DNA from: Ancistrus triradiatus
Taxonomy: Eukaryota > Chordata > Actinopteri > Siluriformes > Loricariidae
Direction of reading: 5' to 3'
Assembly (NCBI GenBank): GCA_025084515.1
Contig: JAJAGP010000221.1
Location: 372,001 to 436,000 of the forward strand
DNA: 64,000 nucleotides
Shown here: in pieces, positions 24,628-36,253 of the stretch
Layout of the letters: each line of letters begins with the position of its first letter
Position numbering within the stretch: the first letter of the stretch is position 1
Program-made: the position numbers and the translations under genes
The notes under the pieces: model-generated
Database searches by the model: none
The model's input: the letters and a program-made list of their open reading frames with translations, nothing else
Told to the model about the DNA's origin: nothing

Positions 24628-25806
24628 GTGGGGAAAAAAAGTATTTAGTCAGCCACTGATTGTGCAAGTCAAGTCAAGTCACGTCAGATCTATTTTAATA
24701 AATAGCGGCGCCTTTTATACAGTGGAGCAATTGTCTCAAAGCAACTTACAAGTTTAGATTATCTCCTAATAACTACGTCCAATCCCAAATTGAGCAAGCC
24801 TAGGGCGACAGAGGCAAGGAAAAACTCCCTGAGTGTTATAGGAAGAAACCTTGGGAGGACCAAGACTCAAAAAGGGACCCAACCTCCTTGGGCGGCGTAG
24901 ATGATAAATCTAAGAGCAAAGAGTCAAAGTTCGAATAAAATGTGAAGTATGCACATCGGCATTAAGTGGCCCGGGTATGGTGGGGCTGGAGCTGATGACG
25001 GAAGCAGCTTGGGTGGAGCTGCAGCGGATGAACATCATGTGGGGCTGGAACTGGTACCGGAACACAGCTCAGAGAGAAAACCAGAAAATGTAATTAATTT
25101 ATTGATTAGAGGACCATGGGTCTATTAACAATCACTGATGCCATGTCCAATCACTGATGCCATGTGTAGCATGTAGCCCCTGGCAGCATTAGCTTATCGC
25201 AGCATAGCTAGAAAAGAGGAGAACTGGTAGGAAACGCCAAGAGGATCACATGAGACAGTCGGCAACCCCACGGGAAGCAGATCTCTGATCACCATAAGAC
25301 TCTTTGACCATGAACCTCCAGCTCTGCCCTTATTCTAAGGCAAGGATGCACAAGGATGCAAGTTCTCCTACTTAGAAAGATGAGATAGGTCTGTAATTTT
25401 CATCATAGGTACACTTCAACTATGAGAGACAAAATGAGAAAAAAAATCCAGGAAATCAGTGTAGGACTTTTAAAGAATTTAATTGTAAATCATGGTGGAA
25501 AATAAGTATTTGGTCACCCACAAACAAGCAAGATTTCTGGCTCTCACAGACCTGTAACAACTACTTTAAGAAGCTCTTCTGTCCTTCACTCGTTACCTGT
25601 ATTAATGGCACCTGTTTGACCTCGTTATCTGTATAAAAGACACCTGTCCACAGCCTCAAACAGTCAGACTCCAAACTCAACCATGGCCAAGACCAAAGAG
25701 CTGTTGAAGGATACAAGGAAGAAAATTGTAAACTTGCAGCAGGCTGGGAAGAGTGAATCTACAAAAGGCAAGCAGGGTTGTGTGAATATATCAACTGTGG
25801 GAGCAA
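24628..25806 (+). mobile_element. Tc1-like transposon fragment interrupted by another repeat
   Basis: A Tc1-type end begins near 24,628 (TATAGTGGGGAAAAAAAGTA) and resumes at 25,363 (TTCTCCTACTTAGAAAGATG). It runs into the start of a transposase at 25,683, MAKTKELLKDTRKKIVNLQQ, an N-terminal helix-turn-helix. The frame dissolves at about 25,807 into an (ATT)n tract (to about 26,015). Only some 40 residues of the transposase remain. Confidence 0.75.
24669..25362. mobile_element. Repeat inserted inside the Tc1 end
   Basis: A 694-bp dispersed repeat starting TCAAGTCAAGTCACGTCAGA and including GGCAAGGAAAAACTCCCTGA and GGAAGAAACCTTGGGAGGAC, motifs of a common fish repeat. It is bounded by TGCAAG at 24663-24668 and at 25357-25362, a 6-bp target-site duplication that reconstitutes the interrupted Tc1 end. 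Confidence 0.7.
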
Positions 25807-26145
25807 TTGTAATAATTATAATTATTACATTTATTATTACGATTATTATTCTACTTATTATCATTATTGTTGCACTAATTATTATTACTTTATTTGTAGA
25901 AGGTCACTGTTATTATTATTATTACTACTATTATAGTTTAATTATAATAATGAGATTATAATTATTTCATTTACTATTATGATTATTGTTAGTGCATTCA
26001 TTATTATTATTACAATATTTCAAGAGGTCATTGTGTCACGTCCTACTCTTCCTGTTGGTATAACAAGAAGTGACATTAAATAAGTAAATAAACAAGCACA
26101 AGTAAATGAACATCTCAGTCGTAGGTTTGTCCCGTCTTTGTCACC

Positions 26146-26151
26146 TTTATT
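26146..26151 (-). terminator. CMBL: Possible CMBL polyadenylation signal
   Basis: AATAAA on the minus strand, 260 bases past the CMBL stop. It is the nearest canonical signal I saw. No transcript evidence is available. Confidence 0.4.
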
Positions 26152-26410
26152 CAGAGATAAAATCTTAAACCAAAAACCAGAACAGAAACAAATCAACAAC
26201 AGAAGAGAAAAGGCAAAATCAACATGGCATTTTGTTAAGACTTGCATAACAGAGAACCTATGAAGGTCAGTGCTGGGGGAGTTCACTCACAGATTCAAAC
26301 TTTCTAAACCGTAACAAATTCATCCTTAACAGAATATGATGATTTAACTCCTCATGATTTCATAAACTTGATCGCTGAGTTAATTGGGACAGACAGGTAT
26401 CTGGTTCAGT

Positions 26411-27716
26411 TTAGACGTATTTATTTAACCAGTCAATCAAATCGTTCCTGGCCTCCAGGATGTATGGCCTGTCCTTCTCGTTAATGTCTTCTCTCTTGCG
26501 ATGCACGAAGCCGTGAACCTGATCGGGGAAGATCTTCACTCTGAAGTCCACGCGGCATTTCCGCTTCAGTTTCTCCTCCAGCGACGTTACCTGGGGTGAT
26601 ACGTGAGACAGAATCAGTTCTGGTTTGAGCTTTTGTTTGAGATGTGGAGCGTATCAGCTGCAGGGTTTTTACCTGCTCCAGCGGTATCACCGAGTCCTTT
26701 TCACCAAAGATGAACAGAGTGGGACTTTTGAGATCGTACCGGTCGTCACCGTCTCGAACGATCCCTAGAAACAAGACGCAAACGTTAAAATATCTGTCCT
26801 GTAATTTTGAAACTGAAAACCAAAAGGACGTGCTTCTGATGGCACATGGACGGCACTCTTCTATAACACGAACCCATGCTCTGGTTGCCCCGCAGAGCAC
26901 TTCATACTTGGTCTCAAAGTGGCAATGTTGGACCCTTGAGCAAGGACAAAGGCATCTCTAAACATAACCTTAATAAGGATCTACAGGTTACTCACCATAG
27001 ACCGAAACTCCAGCCTTGATGTCAGGGTACTGTAGAGATACATAATGCGTGGCGACTCCGCCCCAGCAGAACCCGACCACGCCGATCCGTTTGGCTCCGC
27101 ACTGTTCCTTCAGATATTTCAACACGACGTCCACCTCCCTGCACCAACACTTCTGATTAATGTGCATGATAGCGTGCTTAGTCTGAATCTTTTTATTCAT
27201 GATTAAGTTACTTGTTGATGTTGGTGGGTTTTTTGTCCTCCAGCCACTTGGGAAAAGCATCGGTTAAAATGGCGTTGGCAGGATTCCAGGGCTCCTTTCC
27301 AACAAAGAAGTCAGGGCATACAGCTCTGTAATAAGGACAACGAAAAGATGAGATAAGAACCCGCTGTTCACTGTAACACACCTATGCTGAAATCTTGCAG
27401 GGCGCGCACACACACTCACACACACACACACACATGGTCACTTAACATATGTCTATGGAACACAAGCACGGGGAGAACATGCAAACTCCACACATAATTA
27501 CATGTATCCATTGGAAGAGATCAGATCTGCCATGTGTCTGGTATTTGGGAGCTGCCATCCAAAAATGTCCTGAATGACGATGATGGCCTTATCGGTCGCT
27601 GCTGTAGGTTTGACCCTGTAAGCTTTAATGTGCTCGATCTGAACCTCCTCCCCCAGGCAGCTGTACTCCATCTTGTCCCCGAGATTACAGGGGCACGGCT
27701 TCGCCTCGTTCGCCAT
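26411..27716 (-). CDS. CMBL: Carboxymethylenebutenolidase homolog
   Basis: CMBL is a cytosolic dienelactone-hydrolase-family esterase with an alpha/beta-hydrolase fold; the human enzyme activates the prodrug olmesartan medoxomil. Five coding exons, read downward: 27716-27502, 27325-27212, 27138-26996, 26764-26673 and 26590-26411. They total 744 nt, 247 aa, against 245 in human. The start is MANEAKPCPCNLGDKMEY. The nucleophile elbow GFCWGG places the catalytic Cys at 134. The acid is Asp181 in FGEKDSVIPL and the base His214 in VHGFVHRKRED, so the triad is intact. An acceptor (TTTTGCAG) ends directly at the ATG, so an upstream noncoding exon must exist; I could not place it. The end of the protein is WLNKYV. 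The gene is convergent with CCT5. Confidence 0.97.
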
Positions 27717-28147
27717 CTGCAAAAGCAACGACAAAAATCCTAGATAGATACGACCAAAGTTTGAAAGCATCTTTAGTGTTTACTTGATGAAATTAACACT
27801 TTAAAATGGCATTATTTTAAATGATTAAACAATATTGGTATACTGTAATATTACTGGAATAAATTAGTATTACTGAATTTAATTATTTTTGTAATATAAC
27901 TATAATATTGGAATACCTATTTCATTTTTACCTATTTTCTTATTGTATAAATTAATAGTATTTCAATTGATTATCAATGTAATATTATTGTACACATTTA
28001 AATTACTTTTGAAAGTTATTTTTAAATAATTACAAAATATATAAATATTAACACTACTGACAATTTTTTATATATTTTTACAAACTACACACAGGCAGAG
28101 CCCGAGGTCTGGAATGAACCAGGGATGTCTGGAGTCTCTGAAGCCAA

Positions 28148-28475
28148 TGGGTAGGGTTGCCAACCGTCCCGTATTGTCCGGGACATCACGATTTATTGGG
28201 CAAATTTGATTTGTCCCGGCCAGTTCCGTATTCCAGTCACAGCCCCATTGGCCAATTACGCGCCAAAACTGATACAAACTCCCGGTTGCAGTAGCTACGT
28301 TAGTGACAGAGCAGTGTGTGTGTGTGTGTGTATGTGTGTGTGTGTGTGTGTGTGTGCGCGTGCGCTGTGAGCTGAGCCTTATGCTGTCAGAATGAGCAGT
28401 GAACCTGTAAATAAAGAAGACTTTGCAACTATAAAAAAGAGTGGGAAGTCAAAAGGCCAACCGCAGTAAAGTCGG
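28148..28475 (+). mobile_element. hAT-like transposon 5' fragment
   Basis: GGTTGCCAACCGTCCCGTAT followed by TGTCCGGGACA resembles the terminal region of a fish hAT family. A short frame from 28,392 reads MSSEPVNKEDFATIKKSGKS before a stop, like the start of a hAT-type transposase. A TG/CG microsatellite (about 28,314-28,366) separates them. Family assignment is from memory and tentative. Confidence 0.45.
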
Positions 28476-28884
28476 CTTGCGGTTAGCGATTCGGAGCTTT
28501 TTTCGTCTTGCATTCCGTGATAAAGTCTACATGTGATTAACGCTACATTTGGCTCGTCCTGATTTGTGAATTCAGGTGACGCCATCATCTAAAGTGAAAT
28601 CATTCGGCATTACATTTTAGGGCTTTATTTTCAAAAGCTTATAACTTTTAAAGGTGAGCACTTAGAATACTGACACCTGCAGTAAAGTGACCAGGCTGAT
28701 TTGTGAAACTTTTCAGTCTTAATTCTGTCTGTACGTGGCTCGTATAAAAAAATGATAAATGATAACACGCGAAATAATTAAGCCTTTAATTTAACTCGCC
28801 ATAAAACCGTCCAAGCAGGCCATAGAACTTCAGAAACTGATCATATAGAGAGTCAACACGGGTTAAAGTTAACCTCCATCAGTT

Positions 28885-29320
28885 CTGAAAGCTATCACAG
28901 ATATAATTTTGTCTAATAGGCAGTTATTTGCATACTGTGTATTATGTGTAGGCATTTTCTGATTTGTGAAAGCTAGATATAAATTTGTCTTATAAATTGT
29001 TGTAATTATATTATTTATTACTTTTAGGCATAATCTGAATTCACATATATAATTTTGTGTAATAAATATTTATTATGAAGTTATTTATTTTTTTATATTT
29101 AATCTGATTTATGAAAGCTTTCACAGATAAAATTTAGTATAAAAAGCATTTATTTATATAATATTTATTACTTTTAGGCATTTTCAGATTTGTGAAAGCT
29201 TTGACAGATACAATTCTGTATAAAACACATTTGTTTATACAATTTTTATGACTTTTAGGCATTTTCAGATTTGTGAAAGTTTTCACAATTCATTTTCTGA
29301 AAATGCCTAAAATTAATAAT
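28885..29320. repeat. Tandem repeat of about 80 bp
   Basis: Four to five diverged units, each like AGGCATTTTCAGATTTGTGA, then AAGCTTTCACAGATA and TTTATTACTTTT. The last unit is followed by an inverted piece (TTTTCTGAAAATGCCTAAA). Confidence 0.8.
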
Positions 29321-30694
29321 GATAACGTTATTCAGATTTTAAATATATTTCCATCAATTATGTAATGACTGGCTATTGTTTTAAATTTGAGAAACTTACT
29401 TTATTTAATCTACGAGCTTGTAAGCAAGTGAGCAAGTGCACTTGGGAAACAAATTGAAACACAACCCGATCAGACTGTAATTCAGTACTGGGCTTGTGCT
29501 CGCTTATTTGAAATATTTCTGTTATTTATATGTGATATGTGTTCACTTAATATCAAACCCTTCATAAAAAATCCTAAATTATTCTAGAACAGGTCCCTGA
29601 CAGCTCAGTCTCATGTTACTGCAGAGATTTTTTTTCCTTCTCTTGCAAGTTGGCTAAATCTGCAATAAAAGTCTTATTTATTCTTGAAAGTTCTGCCCTG
29701 GTTCTGTTTTACTCACCGCGGTGTTCAGGCAGTTTAACTCAGGACACGAAAAAACCGAAGTGTCCAAACCGAGCAGGAAGAGAAAAACTGCAGAATGTTT
29801 TTTATAGACGCATTTTATTTACTGAAGTTATGTGGCGTGACGTCACGTAGTTTCGTCATGATCCTGCCCCCATTTTGGTATAAAAGATCAAAGTGCATTC
29901 TAATGAAAAATAGGTTTAAAAATGAATGTTTTAAAATGATAACACCAAATCTTAAATAATTCATGTTAGGTATAGTATTATTAATTTAAATTTATATTAT
30001 TGGAATAAATTATTGACCTAATTATTAGTATGTTGTAATATTATCCTTATATAATATTAGTATCACATAATATTATTGGTATGAATCAATGGAATAAAAA
30101 ATATTGTTATACTGTAATATAATTGGAATGAATGTTATAGTGTTATAATTGTAAATTAAATTTTTAGAATACATTATCACATAATATTGGGATAATTGAG
30201 CAATATCGGTATACCGTAATATTGTTGGAATAAATTAATATTACTGAATGATTTTTTTTTTATTACTAATATAGTTACTAATTAACATACAATGTTGGAA
30301 TCAATTATTTTATTATTGCATGAATTCATAATATTTAAATATTAATGTTTAAATTTTTATTTAAATGTAATATTTAATATTTTTAAATTCATTTTAGATG
30401 TTCTTTTTAGAATATTTGTATTTATTCATGTAAATTAATGAATTCGTTAGTTTATTTTATCTATGTTTCAGATTTAAACCTCGACGTTGAATACAGGCTG
30501 CAGGTTTATGTGCCCTGGCTGGAGATGGCATTGCATCCCGTATATTTTTATTATAAATACTATTATTAGACTTAATTAAAAATATGGGCACTTGGGTGAC
30601 ACAGCCATAATTTAGGTTTATTTGGTTCAGCTGAAAAATTCCTGTAGTATAACTAACACAAATTCACCTAGGAAGCTACTCAAATGGAAATCTA

Positions 30695-30814
<120 letters not shown>

Positions 30815-31723
30815 TCACTGACAACATCATTTTAGACATCCGTTTGAACATTAACGTTAAATTGACGGTTGTTTGAGCTTAGTCTTTTATCAAGTGCACC
30901 TTGATTTAAGCAGATTTCTGAGGAAAAGGTAATGAAGCTGAAGTAAATAATGAAAATAATTAACGTTAAGATCACTTTAAGTTTAATTAACGTTAAATTT
31001 GGCGTGTATCGTCGAATTTCTTGCAATGACACAAGCAAACACCGTTAGGAATACATTTCTTAAGGTAATGTTGAGTACGGTTTACGCGAAACAGATAGCA
31101 TGCCCTTTAGTTCTAACTGGTGTACGGATTACTGTGAAAGCGTCAGGGGCTTGAAATACGTCAGTGAATGCTTTCGTTTACTTTAAAGACTTTAGAGTCG
31201 TTATTCTGTGTTGGATATAACGACAAGTCACTAAAAAATAAACGTATAGCTATTTGAACTGTATCTGTGTGTATATAAACAGATTAGTTGCATTTCAAAT
31301 GAAGAATGTGACTTCCCTGTGTAAAATAACCTATTCGGTATGATTTGTCTGATTACGCACGCTTTATTGCATCTACACATCAGTGTGATAAACAGCATGT
31401 GATTTTACACGCCTCATTTGTCCAATTTTGATCGGTAAAATGTAAAACAAAGACACATATTTGCCAAATATATTTACTTAGTCTGTGTAATGTAATATAC
31501 AGTCATAAAAGTCTACAGTATTTTATTATTTCAGTCCTTTTTCAGGTCGGATTGAGCCATTAAGACATTACATTTCTTATTACCAGGACTGAGGAACATC
31601 AGAAACACAAAGATGTCAGCCTACAAATTAAGCAGTTGTCCATAGTAACATGGTTACTTTACACTGTGACTACAATTATCTACAAGTATACGTTATATAG
31701 TACATAATACTTCAAAATGACAT

Positions 31724-31960
31724 CTAAAAACATGTGTATTCGTTTGGACGTTGTCCTCCTTTCCTGATATTAGAACCTTCACTGTTCTGAGAAACTTTCT
31801 GAGTTTGAACAATTAGCCTCAGATCATTGTTGGCATTCCAAATGATCTCAAAGGTGTGTGATAGAGTTAGATCAGGGCTCTGTCCAAGCCAACAAAGTTT
31901 TCCATCCTTTGTTTCCTCACTCTTGAAGTACACAGCGAAGTCCCTCAGCACAGACGCCAT
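31724..31960 (-). other. Unrecognised 78-codon frame, probably repeat-derived
   Basis: Starts ACAATGGCG, MASVLRDFAVYFKSEETKDG. The section around 31,855-31,890 (TAGATCAGGGCTCTGTCCA) resembles a dispersed fish repeat, so the frame is probably not a real gene. Confidence 0.2.
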
Positions 31961-32489
31961 TGTTTAAAGACTAAACAAAAAACCTGGCTTCTACCACAAT
32001 TTGATAAAAATGCAGCAACGAAATGTTTATCACAGTGTACTATTGATTCATGTTTCTGGAATTCCTTTGAATTGGACTCCATGTCGTGATGATGTACTTG
32101 CTTAAAGTACAGGACTAGCACTAGCTTCAAAGATGTTTTGCAAAGAAGAACCCTTAATCATCTGTCACTCAGTAACTGTGGAATCAGGAACACAGACTGA
32201 CTCTCAGAATAAATCCGCATCTGTAAAGACTTACAATTTATTTACAATATTTACTACAGTAAAATAACTAACGTGGTATAATGTAAAACAGCTATGTTTA
32301 TGTAAAAAAAAGTTAAATAAAGCTGAAAAGCAAAAGCAAAGTGATGTTAAATGGTCATGTGGTGCATTGGTAGAGCCCCTCTCCTCATACCCAACTAAGT
32401 GTGGTTCCGTACTTACAGTAGAAGTGCATACCTCCTTTATGTTGTGTACTATCAAGACTTCATATAGATATAACCATAACTAATAACAG

Positions 32490-32580
32490 TACTGGTGACA
32501 AAGTGGTTAAGGTACTGGACTGTAGCACTGAAGCTGCAGAGTTCAAATCCCACCTCCACCAAGCTACCACCATTGGGTCC
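32490..32580 (+). mobile_element. tRNA-derived SINE fragment
   Basis: AAGTGGTTAAGGTACTGGAC then GAGTTCAAATCCCACCTCCA, box A- and box B-like, and CACCATTGGGTCCA. The 3' tail is missing. Same family as 54,973. Confidence 0.75.
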
Positions 32581-32994
32581 ATTCTAAATTTAACACCTGA
32601 TAGGAAATCGTAACAAACTCCATAACCTCTATAGCACGTTAACAGCACAAAAGCGTTAGTAAAGCTCTGAAACTCCATTTTGTAGGTTTTACCATGGCTT
32701 ATCTCCTCCATCAGTGATTCGTACATGAAAAGACAACTGAGAAAGTGAACAATAGGAACATTTATTTCAGGAAAGGAATTACAAAGTCTCTCAAATAGCA
32801 TTAAACCATCAGATCACTGTAAATACGCTAGCAACCTGATAAACGCTCAAGTACAGCTAAAGATACAGGGCTATGGTTTATTAAACTGGATTAGTCAGAT
32901 CAGATTATTCTGCGGAGGGATAAAGGTGACGAGGTTAATCATCTAAACCGGACACACCTGTGCATTTTATACCTTACAGCTGCACTGATGAAAC

Positions 32995-33255
32995 TCACAA
33001 AACCCATTCAGACTGTAGTTTGGTGCCTCTATGTACATGACATCCACAGTGGCCCATGAGACAGAAACACGAGGAGATGAGCCAGCATTTGAGGAAGTTA
33101 AAACCTAATCTTGTGAACGATGCATTAAAGTAGGCATGTGCCAACAGAAACTTAAGATAAGGATCAGGTCGGCGCTCCAGCGGCACAATTCGCAGTTTAT
33201 GAGGGAGGAGAAGGCCTTCATCCGTCCGATAATAGGCTCTGAAGCCCTCTGCCAT
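32995..33255 (-). other. Unrecognised 86-codon frame, possible small gene or exon
   Basis: On the minus strand GGCAGTATGGCAGAGGGC gives a good start context. The frame begins MAEGFRAYYRTDEGLLLPHK and is charged and non-repetitive for about 48 residues (to FNASFTRL). It is then Cys/Leu-rich. The composition of the first half is protein-like. I do not recognise a family and see no conserved domain. It could be a first exon, lineage-specific, or chance. Confidence 0.25.
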
Positions 33256-33329
33256 ACTGCCCAGGATAGCCAGGGTTAAAAACCGTGGAAAAATATCCAG
33301 TTAACAATAAAATCATGCTGGTCAGGGTG

Positions 33330-33480
33330 GCTGCATGGGAGGACAGGGCTCCAGCTCCTATCCAGGACAACCTGGGCTACAAAGAAGTTTATCAACTGGC
33401 TTCCCCTCCCTCAGACACAGCCAAATAGTCTAGGCACCACCACTATGGTGGGCTAAAGAACTGCTGCTGAGCCAACTTAG
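33330..33480 (-). repeat. Dispersed repeat with GGCTGTGTCTGAGGGAGG core
   Basis: The minus strand carries GGCTGTGTCTGAGGGAGGGG. Related copies: about 14,440-14,530, 46,930-47,040 (plus, followed by CTGCAACAGCAACTCCTGCT), and shorter pieces near 5,590, 8,168 and 8,300. A short SINE-like family with at least six copies in the window. Confidence 0.65.
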
Positions 33481-35219
33481 CATATCGGAGACAAGAGACG
33501 CTGACCAAACAAACAAACAAACAAAAGCAGTGCTTACATATTCACCAATGAGCAAATACCAGCACATGCCCCACAAGAATAGCAACAAAAATGGGAATTG
33601 AGTGTGACTATTGTATTTTACTGAGCAAAAAAATGCTTAAAACACATTTATAGAGCATTCAGTACAAATATATGTTGAGCTATTGGAGGAATTTGTTGAA
33701 CGTTTCCCAGAAATGAAGTGTAACTAAAACTGGTTTAATTGGTTTTAGGTTTTGTCCTCAAGCTTCGATGCCATCTGGAAGTTGGCAGATCTCACTCACC
33801 TGCCTCTTTTAATTTAATTGAACTGAATTAGTGTTAAATCACATTACTTCTTAAGCTCTGTGCCAGTAAGCAGCAAGTCCACAGCCTTAAACCCGGAGCC
33901 TATGGGGTAAATGTTAAATCCAATCTCAATAAATACAATACAGCATCTGAGAACATTCGAACTGGACTAACGACTGTTCATAAGAGAGCTTGAATTAAAT
34001 TTTAAACTCCATAAATATTCAGTATTATCAATAATGAGTAATCATGTTTACTTCAAGGTCAGGTGAGCAGTACATGCAGCTTATCTTAACTTGAGAAATG
34101 TTCGTGAATTTCCTCCAAAAGTTTCACACGTTGAGCCATGAACAGAGTCTGCATGGAAATACACGTAGAAGATCAGACATTTTTTGGCATGAGTGTGCCC
34201 CGCAATAAAGAACGATGCATATGTGCTTTAGCCCTTTTGCACGTGAAATGAAACAGGAACAAAACTATGAGAACAGCAGCCGGTTTGTCCACCAGTTAAT
34301 AAATTAAACAGCAATCGCATAAATAAAGGTGGCAGATCTGGAAAGACGCAGACTGTCGCCTTTCCTACAGTGAATTACCAGTGTTATTGCAGAGCAGTAT
34401 TTAACGCCCTCTAGAGTGCAACTTTTAATCACCTTTAGTGTCACCGTCATTAATTCATCAGCTCGCGCCTCTCGTAACGTTACACGAAACACACACGGTT
34501 ATGAATGCTGACACTGGGTTAAAATAAGCTGTGTTTTTCTTCATGATTAACAGCTTCTTTATTTGCAGCAGGTTACATCAGGCATCGTGCACAAGGACAT
34601 TTTCAGTATCCGTCAAAAACACTTAACAACGATATAAATTACGCATAAATTAAATTGGAGACAGGGCTCTTTTTTCATGTGTTGTGCCACTGAGCACGCT
34701 TACATGCACTCAATGCAGAAAATCAGATTTTTCTCAGTAATCAGATCTAGCTTACATGCACTCTGGGAATTAGATCATGTTAAACCTACAGATTTAGCCT
34801 CCAGACCTCCAGAAACCTCCTGACCATTCGGGCAATGAAAACGGATTTCTACTTCGCACCCAGCCAACAATCTCACAGCAGGATGTGATGTAAACTTCTA
34901 ATTTTATTATTTATCTATTTTATTATCATTATGTTATTCAAATTCTTCATTTCCTCAAGCATATACTTTTGCATCTCTCCAAAATGGTGCGGGTGCTGCT
35001 TTTATTTTCAGGGTTGCCAGATCCTGCAGATGCTCCATATCCCAGTATTTTTCATTTTCAGTTTCAATGCTTTATACAATAAATTACATACGATATTGAA
35101 CACTTTATTATAAAATAGACTTTGATTTAATGATTTCGCCCTTTTGTAGGACAACATAAGTGTTTGAAGCATGTTTAAGGTAGACCACGCTATAATATAT
35201 ACTGTATACTAAAACTCGA

Positions 35220-35530
35220 TTTACCATGCATTAGGGGTGGGCAATACGGTGACATTTTACTGTATTGTACTATAAATTGGTATCGTGATAGACAGTATGC
35301 TTTGAGGACATCGTCAGAACGCTGAAAAGCTGCATGTTTCACCATGAAGACTGTAATTAGTCATGTTTAATTACATGAAGTGCAGCATATGTTGAAAATA
35401 AATCACGAAAAATTAAGTACAGGATAGTAGTTTTTAAAAATCTGTCACCACTCCTGCATCTTGTCTGCGATCACATGCATCATGATAAACATTGTGTATC
35501 GTGAAAGGTCTTTAAATACCGTGATATATC
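35220..35530. repeat. Dispersed repeat with GGGGTGGGCAATACGG end
   Basis: Starts AGGGGTGGGCAATACGGTGA and contains ATCGTGATA-type words, ending near TACCGTGATATATCTGA. A related piece lies at about 51,462-51,760 in EIF2S3 intron 3. Confidence 0.5.
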
Positions 35531-36253
35531 TGAAAAATCTGAATTTCCACATTTTGAACTTGAAATATATGGGGCTTAAAACCTGACAAATATTTAAAAC
35601 TGAAATTGTGTATTTAAGTTATATTTATGTTTTCCATTTACATTTAATAAACTTGGAATATCTAATGGCGAAATTCATAAATGTGAATTTTAACAATGCT
35701 TGTTTTGTGTTTTGAATTTGACTTGGTGAAATTTGCTGTTGAAAGCTCCATATATTTTAAGTTATTAGAAGGTTTACTTTATAAGGACTTTGTTATTAAT
35801 AGTAATATATTTAAAAGAGAAAATTAACATATTTCTAACAGATGCCGTGAATGTCCTTGTGCACGTCCCCTTATGCTGTGGAAGCGTGTGTGTGTGTGTG
35901 TGTGTGTGTGGGGGATCATACAAAACTTCCTCAAACACTGTTAAACAGGATGGGGGGTGGATAGGATGCCTTTACAAACGACACGATGAAATCTGGGGCG
36001 CTGTGATGGTACAGGACGTTACAAATACAGAACAGAACCATTTTTTCTGTTTTTCTGTACGTGATATCGAATGAAAAATGTTCCATCATGACGACCCCCT
36101 CCCGCCCCTCGCCTCTTCTAGCTAAAAAGTACAGAGTTCTTAAATAAGCACTGGCCTACAGTTTAAAATCAGTATATTAGGACTATTTTCACATCTGAAA
36201 CGCTGTTTTCTTTAAATCCTTTGTCAGATAGGCGACGGTCTGGGGACAGACCC

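Noticed and set aside
28885..29320. Repeat-spacer look of the 80-bp array
   Set aside because: The whole unit is repeated and diverged; a tandem repeat, not an array with spacers.
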